This document shows positions 8,532 to 16,620 of a stretch of 42,238 nt of DNA, one piece after another. A program made the translations under genes and the position numbers. How positions within the stretch are numbered: position 1 is the first letter of the stretch; the number at the start of each line of letters is the position of its first letter. The notes below the pieces were generated by a model. That model was not told the DNA's origin. It was given only the letters and a program-made list of their open reading frames with translations, and ran no database searches. Source of the stretch: an uncultured Bacilli bacterium (lineage in GTDB: Bacteria > Bacillota_I > Bacilli_A > RF39 > UBA660); assembly GCA_947589735.1 (NCBI GenBank), contig CANQCR010000013.1:1-42238 (forward strand), written 5' to 3'.

Positions 8532-8589
8532 ACTATCACCTTATACAAATTATAGCATAAAAGTATCTAAAATAATATTGATATTCACT

Positions 8590-9234
8590 TTATTCATAAT
8601 ACTTGACAATACCCTTTACTATTTTTAAAATCATCTGATGGCGTGTTTCTTGATCTAGTAGTTTAGCCCGGTCTAAGCTATTTGATAAGAAACCTAGTTC
8701 AATTAACACACCCGGTACTTTTACTCTTTCATACATATATTGACCCTTTAATTCCATACTCTTTCGCTCACTACCTAATGCTTGCTCTAAAACGGTAGCT
8801 ATTTTAGCATTTGATGCATTAATATTATCATAAAAAACTTGCGCTCCCGACCACTTGGATGATATCGTCGCATTGAGGTGAATAGATATAAACATATCAC
8901 AATTACTATCATTAATTATTTTAGCGCGATTGGCAAGATCGCTTCTTTTTCGAAAGTAGGCACCATTATTGCTTAAATCATAATCATCATATCTTGTCAT
9001 ATATACTTTAGCGCCAACGTTTTCTAGCTCGCCCATCAACTCATAACCAATTTCTAGATTGATATCTTTTTCTAAAATATCTTTATACTTTGTCCCGCTA
9101 TCCACCCCACCATGGCCGATATCTAAGTATATACTTTTACCTTTTAGGGGGGCATTATAACTTTTAACATTGATAAAACTAAATGTACATATACTAATAA
9201 TTAATAAAAAGTAATAGTATTTAAGATTGTCCAT
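8590..9234 (-). CDS. N-acetylmuramoyl-L-alanine amidase, CwlD-like
   Basis: 214 residues. An N-terminal hydrophobic segment (YYFLLIISICTFSFI) acts as signal or anchor. The single amidase_3 domain keeps all zinc and catalytic residues: His in LDIGHGG, Glu in DILEKDINLE, His in SIHLNA and Glu in LIELGFLSN. It cleaves the bond between N-acetylmuramic acid and L-Ala of peptidoglycan outside the membrane. Its size and bare one-domain layout match CwlD-type amidases, which in spore formers prepare cortex for muramic-lactam formation, but no other sporulation gene is in view. AGGTGAG precedes the ATG. It makes a useful contrast with the degenerate amidase at 2098-3078. Confidence 0.85.
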   Translation of the reverse strand: MDNLKYYYFLLIISICTFSFINVKSYNAPLKGKSIYLDIGHGGVDSGTKYKDILEKDINLEIGYELMGELENVGAKVYMTRYDDYDLSNNGAYFRKRSDLANRAKIINDSNCDMFISIHLNATISSKWSGAQVFYDNINASNAKIATVLEQALGSERKSMELKGQYMYERVKVPGVLIELGFLSNSLDRAKLLDQETRHQMILKIVKGIVKYYE

Positions 9235-9261
9235 ATCTCACCTAATAAATCTTATGATAAA

Positions 9262-9295
9262 TAAAAAAAAATATCAGTTTAACGCTGATATTTTA
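9262..9295 (-). terminator. Terminator of the pseudouridine synthase gene
   Basis: AAAATATCAG (9267-9276) pairs with CTGATATTTT (9285-9294) with an eight-base loop. On the minus strand a run of eight or more T follows. The stop codon lies in the stem. Confidence 0.8.
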
Positions 9296-9943
9296 TTTAA
9301 ATAAGTTAAAAGGATATTGATTAGGTAATGGCAAAGAATATGTCATAACCTCTTTCGTAACGGGATGATGAAAGGATAAATAATAAGCAAATAAAGCGAT
9401 TTGCTCACCCTTTTTAGCCTCTTTGTTATATCTTTGATCACCGTATAAAGGATAGCCATGATGAGCCATTTGAACCCTTATTTGATGTGATCTTCCGGTT
9501 TCAAGATCAACTTCAACAAGACTTAAACGATTTTTAGTAGCTATTTTTTTAAATGTTAATATAGCTTCTTTACCTTTATCATTAACACTAACCATATTGG
9601 TTTTAACGTCCTTTAAAAGTTTATCTTTTAAAGTAGCTACAAGAGGTGGTTCATTTAAAACAACCGCATAATATTTCTTAACAAATTGATGGGTTCTTAT
9701 CTCTTCGCTTAATCTTGATGCGGCCTTACTGGTTTTAGCAAAGACCATTACCCCCCCAACAGGGCGATCTAGGCGGTGAACTATGCCTAGGTAAACGTTA
9801 CCAGGCTTGTGATATTTCTCTTTTAAATAGGCTTTAAGTATAGTCTGCATATCCAAATCTTTACTATCATCAGCTTGCGTTGGAACATTTACCTTTTTTA
9901 AAACAACAATGATATGGTTATCTTCATATATAATATCAATCAT
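9293..9943 (-). CDS. RluA-family 23S/tRNA pseudouridine synthase
   Basis: About 216 residues, the catalytic domain only, with no S4 domain. The catalytic motif HRLDRPVGG carries the essential Asp. Most relatives read HRLDKDTSG, so the RPVGG variant places it with the RluD-like short proteins of Firmicutes. Other family stretches are ETGRSHQIRVQMAHHGYPLYGD and LFAYYLSFHHP. It converts uridine to pseudouridine in rRNA or tRNA; the target site is unknown. The start at 9943 (MIDIIYEDNHI) fits the family's N-terminus and overlaps the end of the methyltransferase gene by eight bases, suggesting coupling. A longer frame with nine more residues is possible but reads as out-of-family sequence. Confidence 0.85.
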   Translation of the reverse strand: MIDIIYEDNHIIVVLKKVNVPTQADDSKDLDMQTILKAYLKEKYHKPGNVYLGIVHRLDRPVGGVMVFAKTSKAASRLSEEIRTHQFVKKYYAVVLNEPPLVATLKDKLLKDVKTNMVSVNDKGKEAILTFKKIATKNRLSLVEVDLETGRSHQIRVQMAHHGYPLYGDQRYNKEAKKGEQIALFAYYLSFHHPVTKEVMTYSLPLPNQYPFNLFK

Positions 9944-10811
9944 TACTCTGCCATCTTCCATATATGCCACAAGGTAGAATTAAATCATTGTTACTAATAG
10001 GAATTCCAACCTCACCCGCATCAACTTCGCCTTGGTATTTAATAGCTAACGTTGTTTTTAAAATATTATATAAAACGGTACTAGAAATACCTGTTGTATA
10101 AGCATTGATTAAAAAGAACAAAGGCTCATCACTTAAAATATTCATACAAGCTTGAATTAATTTATCAAGATTATGTTCAAACTTCCAAACTTCGCCATTA
10201 GGTCCCCGGCCATAGCTTGGTGGATCCATAACTATAGCATCATACTTACGATTACGACGAGCTTCTCTTTCAACAAACTTTAAGCAATCATCAACAATGA
10301 AGCGAATATGGCAATCGTCTAAGTGACTTAAGTGCATATTCTCTTTCGCCCATTCCGTCATACCCTTAGATGCATCAACTTGAACGACTTCAACAGCCCC
10401 CGCTTTAGCACAAGCCATTGTTGCTGCCCCAGTATAGGCAAAAAGGTTTAAAACACGAATAGGACGTTTAGCGCCTTTTATTTTGGCCATCATAAAATCC
10501 CAATTAGTGGCTTGTTCTGGAAATAAACCTGTGTGTTTAAAATTGGTAGGGCTAACTTTAAACGTTAATTCTTTATAAGATACTGTCCAATATTCTTTAA
10601 GTTCTTTATGAAACTCCCAATGCCCGCCACCATTATGACTACGAAAATACTCGCCATCAGGCTTTTGCCATAAAGGTGAAGTCATATCAATATTCCACAT
10701 CGCTTGTGGATCGGGACGTCTTAAAATAACGTCTTGCCAACGCTCTAATTTTTCACCATTTCCAGCATCAAGACATTCATAATCTTGCCACTCATCACTA
10801 ACACGTAACAT
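9936..10811 (-). CDS. SAM-dependent rRNA methyltransferase, RlmI/RlmK C-terminal type
   Basis: 291 residues. The class I methyltransferase core shows motif I (VLNLFAYTGAATMACAKAGA), the acidic VQVDASKGMTEWAKEN and the catalytic-loop VMDPPSYGRGPNGEVWKFE. These match the family of RlmI-like rRNA cytosine methyltransferases (Methyltrans_SAM). It lacks the N-terminal PUA domain of RlmI and has instead a short N-terminal region rich in Trp. GAGGGG precedes the ATG. It forms a two-gene unit with the downstream pseudouridine synthase, so both probably act on ribosomal RNA. The exact modified base cannot be told from sequence. Confidence 0.85.
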   Translation of the reverse strand: MLRVSDEWQDYECLDAGNGEKLERWQDVILRRPDPQAMWNIDMTSPLWQKPDGEYFRSHNGGGHWEFHKELKEYWTVSYKELTFKVSPTNFKHTGLFPEQATNWDFMMAKIKGAKRPIRVLNLFAYTGAATMACAKAGAVEVVQVDASKGMTEWAKENMHLSHLDDCHIRFIVDDCLKFVEREARRNRKYDAIVMDPPSYGRGPNGEVWKFEHNLDKLIQACMNILSDEPLFFLINAYTTGISSTVLYNILKTTLAIKYQGEVDAGEVGIPISNNDLILPCGIYGRWQSND

Positions 10812-10850
10812 ACTTATCCCCTCGCTAGTAGTATATCATAGATTTTTTTA

Positions 10851-10884
10851 TTTTAAAATAAAAGAGGCTATGATACCTCTTTAA
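10851..10884 (-). terminator. Terminator of the SDR/flavin reductase operon
   Basis: AAAGAGG (10861-10867) pairs with CCTCTTT (10876-10882). Minus-strand sequence after it is TATTTTA-rich. The stop of the flavin reductase gene overlaps. Confidence 0.65.
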
Positions 10885-11503
10885 AAACCTTTTTAGGTGC
10901 TCCACAAATAGGGCATACAAAATCATCCGGCATTTCACCCTCATGAACATAGCCACAGATAGGACATACATATTTTTTTTGATTAGATGTTTCACATTCT
11001 TCCTCTGATGCAATATATGTAGGAGCTTTAGCTGGACTTTTTCCCTTTTTTACTTGATGATAATAAGCATAGGTCATCGATTCTTTAGTACTAAGTTTAT
11101 CAGCACTAATAACTTCACCAATAAAAATAGTGTGCGTATTCATATCAACTTGTTTAATTAATTTACACCGCATATAACCAATGGCATCTTTTAAAATAGG
11201 ATAGCCATCTACTTCCACTATATCCATCTTTTCAAACTTATCTACTTCAGCACTCGTCTTAAAGCCAAACGTTCCAATAACATTATTATCAATATCAGTT
11301 GGTAAAATCATACATACAAACTCTTTACTCTCATTAATAGCTTGATTAGTAAAATTGTCAACATTAATACTTATAGCAAGCGTTATGGGACTCGAAGTTA
11401 TTTGTATAACACTATTAGCGATACATCCAACATCGCGCTTATCCTTTTTACTGCTAATAACGTATACACCATATGATAAATCTCTTAATACATCTTTATT
11501 CAT
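10868..11503 (-). CDS. Flavin reductase-like protein with C-terminal rubredoxin domain
   Basis: 211 residues. Residues 1-150 are an FMN-binding split-barrel domain of the flavin reductase family (LSYGVYVISSKKDKR, then the VNVDNFTNQAI region). After a linker, residues from about 170 form a rubredoxin domain with two Cys pairs, CPICGYVHEGE and CPICGAPK. This fusion corresponds to high-molecular-weight rubredoxin (Hrb) of anaerobes, which passes electrons from NAD(P)H-dependent enzymes to flavodiiron proteins that remove oxygen or nitric oxide. No flavodiiron gene is in the window. Its ATG overlaps the SDR stop by one base (TAATG), so it is coupled to it. Suggests an anaerobic host. Confidence 0.88.
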   Translation of the reverse strand: MNKDVLRDLSYGVYVISSKKDKRDVGCIANSVIQITSSPITLAISINVDNFTNQAINESKEFVCMILPTDIDNNVIGTFGFKTSAEVDKFEKMDIVEVDGYPILKDAIGYMRCKLIKQVDMNTHTIFIGEVISADKLSTKESMTYAYYHQVKKGKSPAKAPTYIASEEECETSNQKKYVCPICGYVHEGEMPDDFVCPICGAPKKVFKEVS

Positions 11504-12246
11504 TAATTCATCGCCGCCCCATCTACTTGTAAAATTGCTCCTGTTATATAAGAAGCTAGGTCACTTGCCAAGAATAAATAAGCATTAGCAAGTTCTTCTG
11601 GTTCACCCATTCTTCCTAAAGGAATAGTTTTAAGAAGTGGTTCAATATACTCTTTAGGTAGGTTAGATACCATATCGGTATTGGTAACACCAGGACTAAC
11701 AGCATTAACCCGAATATTATACTTACCAAGTTCTCGAGCTAAGGATTTCGTTAAGCCATTTACAGCGTATTTAGACATCGGATAGGCAACCCCACGAGGT
11801 TGACCATATAGACTAACCATAGAACTGGTATTGATAATAACGCCTTTCCCCTCTTCTTTCATATACTTAACGATTTCTTTAGAACATACAAAAGCGGCTT
11901 TCATGTTAATGTCCATTGTCTTATCAAAATCAGAAACAGTATACTCTTCAATCGGAGTAGTAGCACTAACTCCAGCATTATTAACTAAGATATCAATATG
12001 GCCATATTTATCAACAATACTTTTAAATATTTCAGCAACTTCATCGTCTTTACATAAATTTGGACAATATCCCGTCACTTCATAATTTTCATTTTCATTG
12101 CGTAATAAAGAAATAGCATTATTGATACTTTCTTCACGACTACCAAATAAAATTACTTTAGCTCCATTATCTAGAAACTTTCTTACTATTGCAAGTCCAA
12201 TTCCACGTGTTCCCCCTGTTACAATTGCAACCTTATCTTCTAACAT
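11503..12246 (-). CDS. Short-chain dehydrogenase/reductase, FabG-like
   Basis: 247 residues, classical SDR. The nucleotide site TGGTRGIG is at 10-17, NNAG occurs near 90, and the catalytic Ser, Tyr and Lys sit in INTSSMVS and YPMSKYAVNG. NAVSPGVTNTDM and the C-terminal ITGAILQVDGA are also typical. The Gly-rich turn followed by a basic residue favours NADPH. Closest in layout to 3-oxoacyl-ACP reductases, but the other fatty-acid genes are absent nearby, so the substrate is open. It is translated together with the flavin reductase-rubredoxin gene downstream, which suggests a shared redox role. Confidence 0.85.
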   Translation of the reverse strand: MLEDKVAIVTGGTRGIGLAIVRKFLDNGAKVILFGSREESINNAISLLRNENENYEVTGYCPNLCKDDEVAEIFKSIVDKYGHIDILVNNAGVSATTPIEEYTVSDFDKTMDINMKAAFVCSKEIVKYMKEEGKGVIINTSSMVSLYGQPRGVAYPMSKYAVNGLTKSLARELGKYNIRVNAVSPGVTNTDMVSNLPKEYIEPLLKTIPLGRMGEPEELANAYLFLASDLASYITGAILQVDGAAMN

Positions 12247-12254
12247 ATATCCTC

Positions 12255-12719
12255 CTATTTACTTATAACTAATTTGTCATGTCCGTCAAATAATTCTTTG
12301 GTTCCTAAGGCAAAATCATCAAAGCCATAAATAACAACTTTATATGGAACATTTTTATACTTGACATAACCATTATCTTCATCCAGCTTAAGATTAATTT
12401 CAATGCCTTTTTCAAAGTAGTAACTATAAGTCTTACTAACAAGCCATTTATTAATACCTAAAAAACTATTATCGATGTGTAAACTGACAATATTAAGCGC
12501 ATTGTTAATTAAAGAAGCATAAACTGTATCAGGATCACCATCAGTTAACATCACACACCTCTCTTTGACATCCAAAAGGGGTGTAGTATTATTAAATTGT
12601 TCATATAAATCTTCATATGTTAAATCGGTCATACAAACTTTATTATCAATATTAAGTAGTTCTTTAATAATACTCTCTTCATCTTCAAAAGATGAAAGAA
12701 TATAACTAGCTAAGGACAT
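12255..12719 (-). CDS. Hypothetical protein, partner of the 12706-14340 gene
   Basis: About 154 residues. Soluble, no recognised domain. The start at 12719 (MSLASYIL) has GAGGTGG nine bases upstream; a GTG four codons earlier lies inside that site. The N-terminus is acidic and helical; the C-terminal half looks beta-rich (YSYYFEKGIEINLKL, then YKVVIYGFDDFALGT). It overlaps the preceding large unknown gene by 14 bases and is nine bases from the SDR, so it may be co-transcribed with both. I do not recognise it. The tight overlap suggests that it and the larger protein act as a pair. Confidence 0.6.
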   Translation of the reverse strand: MSLASYILSSFEDEESIIKELLNIDNKVCMTDLTYEDLYEQFNNTTPLLDVKERCVMLTDGDPDTVYASLINNALNIVSLHIDNSFLGINKWLVSKTYSYYFEKGIEINLKLDEDNGYVKYKNVPYKVVIYGFDDFALGTKELFDGHDKLVISK

Positions 12720-14340
12720 TCTGCTTACCACCTCGTCTTAATTGAGCATCAGAAAGTAGAGCATCAATATAAGTTTTTACTTCATAAGAATATTCTTTTC
12801 CACTGATAGCTCTTTTGATATCTTGTTTCCAACGTTCCATATTCTCTCGATGATAAAGGCGTTTAACGTCAACTTTCTTACCATCATCGCCACCACCTTT
12901 CATTAAATCAATGATTTCCGGTTTGCTCAATTTTGATAGTTCAATAAAGTTATCAAGAGTCATAATGTATGTCGCTGTTGATGGTACAAAAATTGAGCGG
13001 TCATTTTCCATAGCTTCAAAAACAACCTTTTTTGTTGGATAAATGTAAGCATGATAGCCAGCGAACTTATTAATACCAGATAAATGATATAAATAATCTG
13101 ATGAAGCTAAGAACTCTTTTCCAATTGCTAAACGTCTAGCCCTTTCTTTAGATTCTAAAGAAGCATCAATTGATTGTTGACGATGATGCGAAGGTAATTC
13201 TCTTTCCTTATCATCTTCACCTTTAGGCATTAACTCCCAGTTAGCAGCCAATTCACTATCTTCTTCCCATTTCGCGTATAACTCTTCTAAACGATCTTGG
13301 TATTCTCTTTTACTAGTATCAAAAGCTGCAATTTCTTCATCTGTATAACCATTAGCTTTTAAAATCGTCATCAATTTTTTTACATCCATCATTACAACAC
13401 TATAATCAGGATGCCGAGCAATTAAGGCATTATATTCTCGTTCGATATCTTCAATATGAATAACTTTTTTCTTATTAGTATTAGGATCAATAACGACGAT
13501 ACTAGGATTATACTCAGGATAAAGAAGACGATAAGTCTTAACAAAATGTAAATATTTATTAACATAAGTAGCACTACCATCGACAAGATTACTAACCTTT
13601 TCCGTAAAAGCACAAGCATCTAGGGCACTATAGCAAGCAATTAAACAAAACTTATCATAGTCAAAGCAATCAACTAATGCTTTTGTATCAAGTTCACGGT
13701 TAAAAATATTACCACAAAATTTTAAAGAGTAAACTAAAGAACTTGTGGAGTCAATCTTTAATTGAATAAAATGTTGGAAAGTAACATATTTAGATGTTGT
13801 CTTTAAGAAGTAATCATAGTTCTCTTTCGCATCACGATAGTATTTCGAAGCTGGTCCATTTTCCTTAATATCATTTAAACGCTTAATTTCATCCCGTAAA
13901 AATGTCCTAGCCAAGTTAATAACATTTTCATAAGAATCATCTTTTACTCCCTCAAAAGCTTCTTGAGCATACTTACAGTTTATTAAACTAAGCATTAATT
14001 GACGTACAAACTGGCCATATGAGAAAGCAACCCTTCTTTCACCTTTATCATAATCGACATTCAAAGCTACTTTAGGATAAAAATTAGTAATCGGAATAGC
14101 TGAAACAATAGCTGATCTTAAAGGTTTAAAATAATGTTGATTTAAAAACTCAGTATAAGCATTTTTACCATTAACTTCTCTAGCATTCATAACAAGGATA
14201 TCAACACTTGGCTCATCTAGATCATAGCCTCCCCCTAAAGTCCACTCACTATCATAAAAAGAATCTGGATGGAATAACTCTTCAGCGGGGAACAAGTCTT
14301 CAAAGCTTTTAGGTTCAGCAGGTATTTCTTTTATTTGCAT
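12706..14340 (-). CDS. Large hypothetical soluble protein
   Basis: 544 residues, no membrane segment or signal peptide and no motif I recognise. The N-terminus is acidic and Pro-rich (PAEPKSFEDLFPAEELFHPD). The middle is mainly helical, with many Tyr and Phe residues. A charged segment follows (around DKERELPSHHRQQSIDASLE), then a Gly-rich basic piece near the C-terminus (MKGGGDDGKKVDVKRLYHRE). GAGGGAGA precedes the ATG, and an extended -10 (TGTTATAAT) lies about 30 bases upstream at 14370-14377. First gene of a probable operon with the 12255-12719 gene. Function unknown. Confidence 0.7.
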   Translation of the reverse strand: MQIKEIPAEPKSFEDLFPAEELFHPDSFYDSEWTLGGGYDLDEPSVDILVMNAREVNGKNAYTEFLNQHYFKPLRSAIVSAIPITNFYPKVALNVDYDKGERRVAFSYGQFVRQLMLSLINCKYAQEAFEGVKDDSYENVINLARTFLRDEIKRLNDIKENGPASKYYRDAKENYDYFLKTTSKYVTFQHFIQLKIDSTSSLVYSLKFCGNIFNRELDTKALVDCFDYDKFCLIACYSALDACAFTEKVSNLVDGSATYVNKYLHFVKTYRLLYPEYNPSIVVIDPNTNKKKVIHIEDIEREYNALIARHPDYSVVMMDVKKLMTILKANGYTDEEIAAFDTSKREYQDRLEELYAKWEEDSELAANWELMPKGEDDKERELPSHHRQQSIDASLESKERARRLAIGKEFLASSDYLYHLSGINKFAGYHAYIYPTKKVVFEAMENDRSIFVPSTATYIMTLDNFIELSKLSKPEIIDLMKGGGDDGKKVDVKRLYHRENMERWKQDIKRAISGKEYSYEVKTYIDALLSDAQLRRGGKQNVLS

Positions 14341-14369
14341 AATCTCCCTCTTTTCAATATAACTATCAT

Positions 14370-14378
14370 ATTATAACA
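14370..14378 (-). promoter_or_regulatory. Extended -10 promoter of the unknown pair
   Basis: TATAAT at 14370-14375 with TG one base before it on the minus strand. The -35 position reads TTTGTG, a weak match 17 bases away. Confidence 0.5.
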
Positions 14379-14508
14379 CAACTTTGATTTTACACAAACT
14401 ATAAAATTAATCTTGATCTATTTTCATAGCGACATTCCAATATCATCCTTTACCATCCTACTACGATTATATCATACTTTATTTTATTAAAATATTTAAG
14501 CCAACAAA

Positions 14509-14528
14509 AAACCCATAAATATGGGTTC
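14509..14528 (-). terminator. Terminator after rpsI
   Basis: AACCCAT (14510-14516) pairs with ATGGGTT (14521-14527), with a short loop; the minus strand continues TTTTTTG. Confidence 0.85.
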
Positions 14529-14531
14529 TTC

Positions 14532-14942
14532 TTATCTCTTACTAAATTGTGGCGCACGACGAGCAGCTTTTAAACCCGGTTTCTTACGTTCTTTAGCGCG
14601 TGAGTCACGAGTTACAAAACCAGCTCTTTTTAAAATAGCACGGTAACTATCTTCATTACCTTCATTAGCAGCATCGTATTCAAGAAGTGCACGCGTAATA
14701 CCTAAACGAATAGCACCCGTTGCTCCTGTAGAGCCACCACCTGTAACTTTAACTTCGATATCAAATGTATTTTCATTATTCGTTGCAACTAATGGTTGCA
14801 TTAAATCCATAACTTGAGTTTCGTATGGTAAGAAATCTCTTACATCACGACCATTAACAGTAATTTTTCCTTTACCAGCTGTCATTTTAACTTGAGCAAC
14901 TGATGATTTTCTTCGACCTGTTCCGCAATATACTTTTGCCAT
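14532..14942 (-). CDS. rpsI: 30S ribosomal protein S9
   Basis: 136 residues, the family's usual size. It begins with the [14 protein letters not shown] stretch that opens S9 proteins and has [17 protein letters not shown] in the middle. It ends in the invariant basic tail ([18 protein letters not shown], then QFSKR), whose C-terminal Arg reaches the P-site tRNA. Cotranscribed with rplM eleven bases upstream, the classic L13-S9 pair. A terminator follows immediately. Confidence 0.97.
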   Translation of the reverse strand: MAKVYCGTGRRKSSVAQVKMTAGKGKITVNGRDVRDFLPYETQVMDLMQPLVATNNENTFDIEVKVTGGGSTGATGAIRLGITRALLEYDAANEGNEDSYRAILKRAGFVTRDSRAKERKKPGLKAARRAPQFSKR

Positions 14943-14953
14943 ACCTAACCCTC

Positions 14954-15388
14954 CTATTTAACTTCCATAACTTCTGGTTTTTGAGCCATATGTGGATGCT
15001 CCTCACCAGCATATACGAATAATTTTTTATACATTTGACGTCCTAGTCTTGTTTTTGGTAGCATGCCTTTAACAGCTCTTTCAATCATTTCAACTGGGTA
15101 TTTTTCAATCATGTCACGAGCTGTTCTTTCTCTTAAGCCACCCGTATAACCACTATGGTTATAATAAATCTTGTCATCTAATTTGTTACCTGTTAGGTTA
15201 ACTTTAGAAGCATTAATAACGATTACACAATCACCGCAATCAACATGTGGTGTATATGTAGGTTTATGCTTTCCTTGTAATACGTTAGATGCTTTAGCAG
15301 CTAAACGACCTAGGCTAACACCCGTAGCGTCGATAACATACCAATTACGTACTACATCTTCTTTTTTTTGCATATATGAATTTTTCAT
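14954..15388 (-). CDS. rplM: 50S ribosomal protein L13
   Basis: 144 residues. Family features include [44 protein letters not shown] and the end [19 protein letters not shown]. It binds 23S rRNA early in large-subunit assembly. GAAAGGA precedes the ATG. A short leader with a hairpin (15413-15435) sits between the promoter and the gene, in the place where Firmicutes carry the L13 autoregulatory leader, so feedback control by L13 is likely. Confidence 0.97.
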   Translation of the reverse strand: MKNSYMQKKEDVVRNWYVIDATGVSLGRLAAKASNVLQGKHKPTYTPHVDCGDCVIVINASKVNLTGNKLDDKIYYNHSGYTGGLRERTARDMIEKYPVEMIERAVKGMLPKTRLGRQMYKKLFVYAGEEHPHMAQKPEVMEVK

Positions 15389-15412
15389 AAATATCCTTTC
15401 TCCATTACATAA

Positions 15413-15435
15413 AGTAAGTTTTCCCAGGACTTACT
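15413..15435 (-). promoter_or_regulatory. Putative L13 leader hairpin
   Basis: AGTAAGT (15413-15419) pairs with ACTTACT (15429-15435) around a nine-base loop on the minus strand. It lies 25 bases upstream of rplM in a 5' leader of about 75 bases. Position and gene fit the ribosomal-protein L13 leader of Firmicutes. I matched it by location, not by full consensus. Confidence 0.5.
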
Positions 15436-15467
15436 AAATGTGGGATTAATAAAATGTACCAACTAGA

Positions 15468-15496
15468 ATTGTACTAAAAAACAATAGAAAAGTCAA
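15468..15496 (-). promoter_or_regulatory. Sigma-A promoter of rplM-rpsI, overlapping the trpS terminator
   Basis: TTGACT (15491-15496) and TACAAT (15468-15473) are 17 bases apart on the minus strand. The -35 box falls in the loop of the trpS terminator hairpin. Confidence 0.75.
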
Positions 15497-15515
15497 CAGA
15501 ATTCTATTGTTTTTA
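15476..15515 (-). terminator. Terminator of trpS
   Basis: Arms at 15477-15489 and 15502-15514 (AAAAACAATAGAA with TTCTATTGTTTTT) form a 13-bp stem with a 12-base loop, ending in a T run on the minus strand. Confidence 0.85.
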
Positions 15516-15527
15516 TAATATTTTACG

Positions 15528-16544
15528 CTACTTATCAGGATTATTTTCAAAATAATCTAATTTCATATGTTCTCTTACACGCATCATTACTTCTTCAGCT
15601 CTTTTTTTAGCAGCTTTAGTACCCTCTTTTAAAATAGTATCTACTTCATCAGGATGTTCTTCATAGTAATGACGACGTTCTTGCATGGGTCTTAAATACT
15701 CGGTTAAAGCTTTAGCTAACTCTTTCTTACAAGCAACGCAGCCCCTTGCGCCTTTCTTACATTCTGCACAAATTGTATCAACATTGTTATTAATTAATTT
15801 ATGGTAGTAATATACCATACAAACATCGGGGTTAGCCGGATCATCTTTTTTAATTTTGTTAGGATCCGTTACTGCACTCATAACTTTTTTTAAGATTTCC
15901 TCTTCGGTATCAGCAAGATAAATAGCATTATTTAAACTCTTGCTCATTTTCTCATTGCCATCTAACCCTTTGATTCGTGGCGTCATACTTAAGTAAGCAC
16001 TAGGTTCCTTTAAAGTCTCACCATAAATATGATTAAACTTTCTTACAATTTCTCTTGTTTGTTCAATATGTGGTAACTGATCTTCACCAACAGGAACTAA
16101 ATCACCATCTAAAGCCGTTATATCAGCAGCTTGGCTTACAGGATATCCTAAAAAGCCATAGGTAATACCTTCACCTTTCTCACCGAATAATTCTTGTTTT
16201 TGACTAACCTCATTTTTAGTCGTCGGATTACGATAAAGACGCGCTACCGAAACAAGATTCGAATAGTAAACTGTTAGTTCAGCTACCTCGGGAATTAATG
16301 ATTGAATATAGATATGGCTATGTTTAGGATCAATCCCCGCTGCCAAATAATCAAGTGCAAGTTCATGAACATTCTTGCGTACCTTTTCGGGTGCTTCAAA
16401 ATTATCCGTTAAAGCTTGAACATCAGCTATTAAAATATATGTATCATAATCGTATTGTAAATCAACACGACTTTTAACAGACCCAAAATAGTGGCCCAAA
16501 TGCAAACGCCCTGTTGGACGATCGCCAGTTATAATTGTTTTCAT
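15528..16544 (-). CDS. trpS: Tryptophanyl-tRNA synthetase
   Basis: 338 residues, the normal bacterial size. Class I signatures are RLHLGHYFGS (the HIGH motif) near residue 14 and GNEKMSKSLNN (KMSKS) near 197. GEDQLPHIEQTREIVRKFN and ITGDRPTGR are also typical of the TrpS group. It charges tRNA-Trp. A Cys-rich segment, CAECKKGARGCVACKK, in the C-terminal half may bind a metal, as seen in some bacterial TrpRS. Only 76 bases separate it from the upstream gene and no T-box is visible, so control differs from metG. Confidence 0.95.
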   Translation of the reverse strand: MKTIITGDRPTGRLHLGHYFGSVKSRVDLQYDYDTYILIADVQALTDNFEAPEKVRKNVHELALDYLAAGIDPKHSHIYIQSLIPEVAELTVYYSNLVSVARLYRNPTTKNEVSQKQELFGEKGEGITYGFLGYPVSQAADITALDGDLVPVGEDQLPHIEQTREIVRKFNHIYGETLKEPSAYLSMTPRIKGLDGNEKMSKSLNNAIYLADTEEEILKKVMSAVTDPNKIKKDDPANPDVCMVYYYHKLINNNVDTICAECKKGARGCVACKKELAKALTEYLRPMQERRHYYEEHPDEVDTILKEGTKAAKKRAEEVMMRVREHMKLDYFENNPDK

Positions 16545-16620
16545 AAATCTCTCCTTCTATAATTTATTCAAAATAACTATAAAAGGCACCATCGTTTTAT
16601 TTCCACTATATCACCCTTAA

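Noticed and set aside
8532-8589. Non-coding RNA partner for the Abi_2 gene
   Set aside because: The 58-base gap has no stable hairpin that I can see.
10825-11013. A 62-residue frame on the minus strand
   Set aside because: It lies inside the rubredoxin part of the flavin reductase gene in another frame and has no ribosome site.
16545-16620. T-box before trpS
   Set aside because: The gap is only 76 bases, too short for a T-box, and no T-box core sequence is present.
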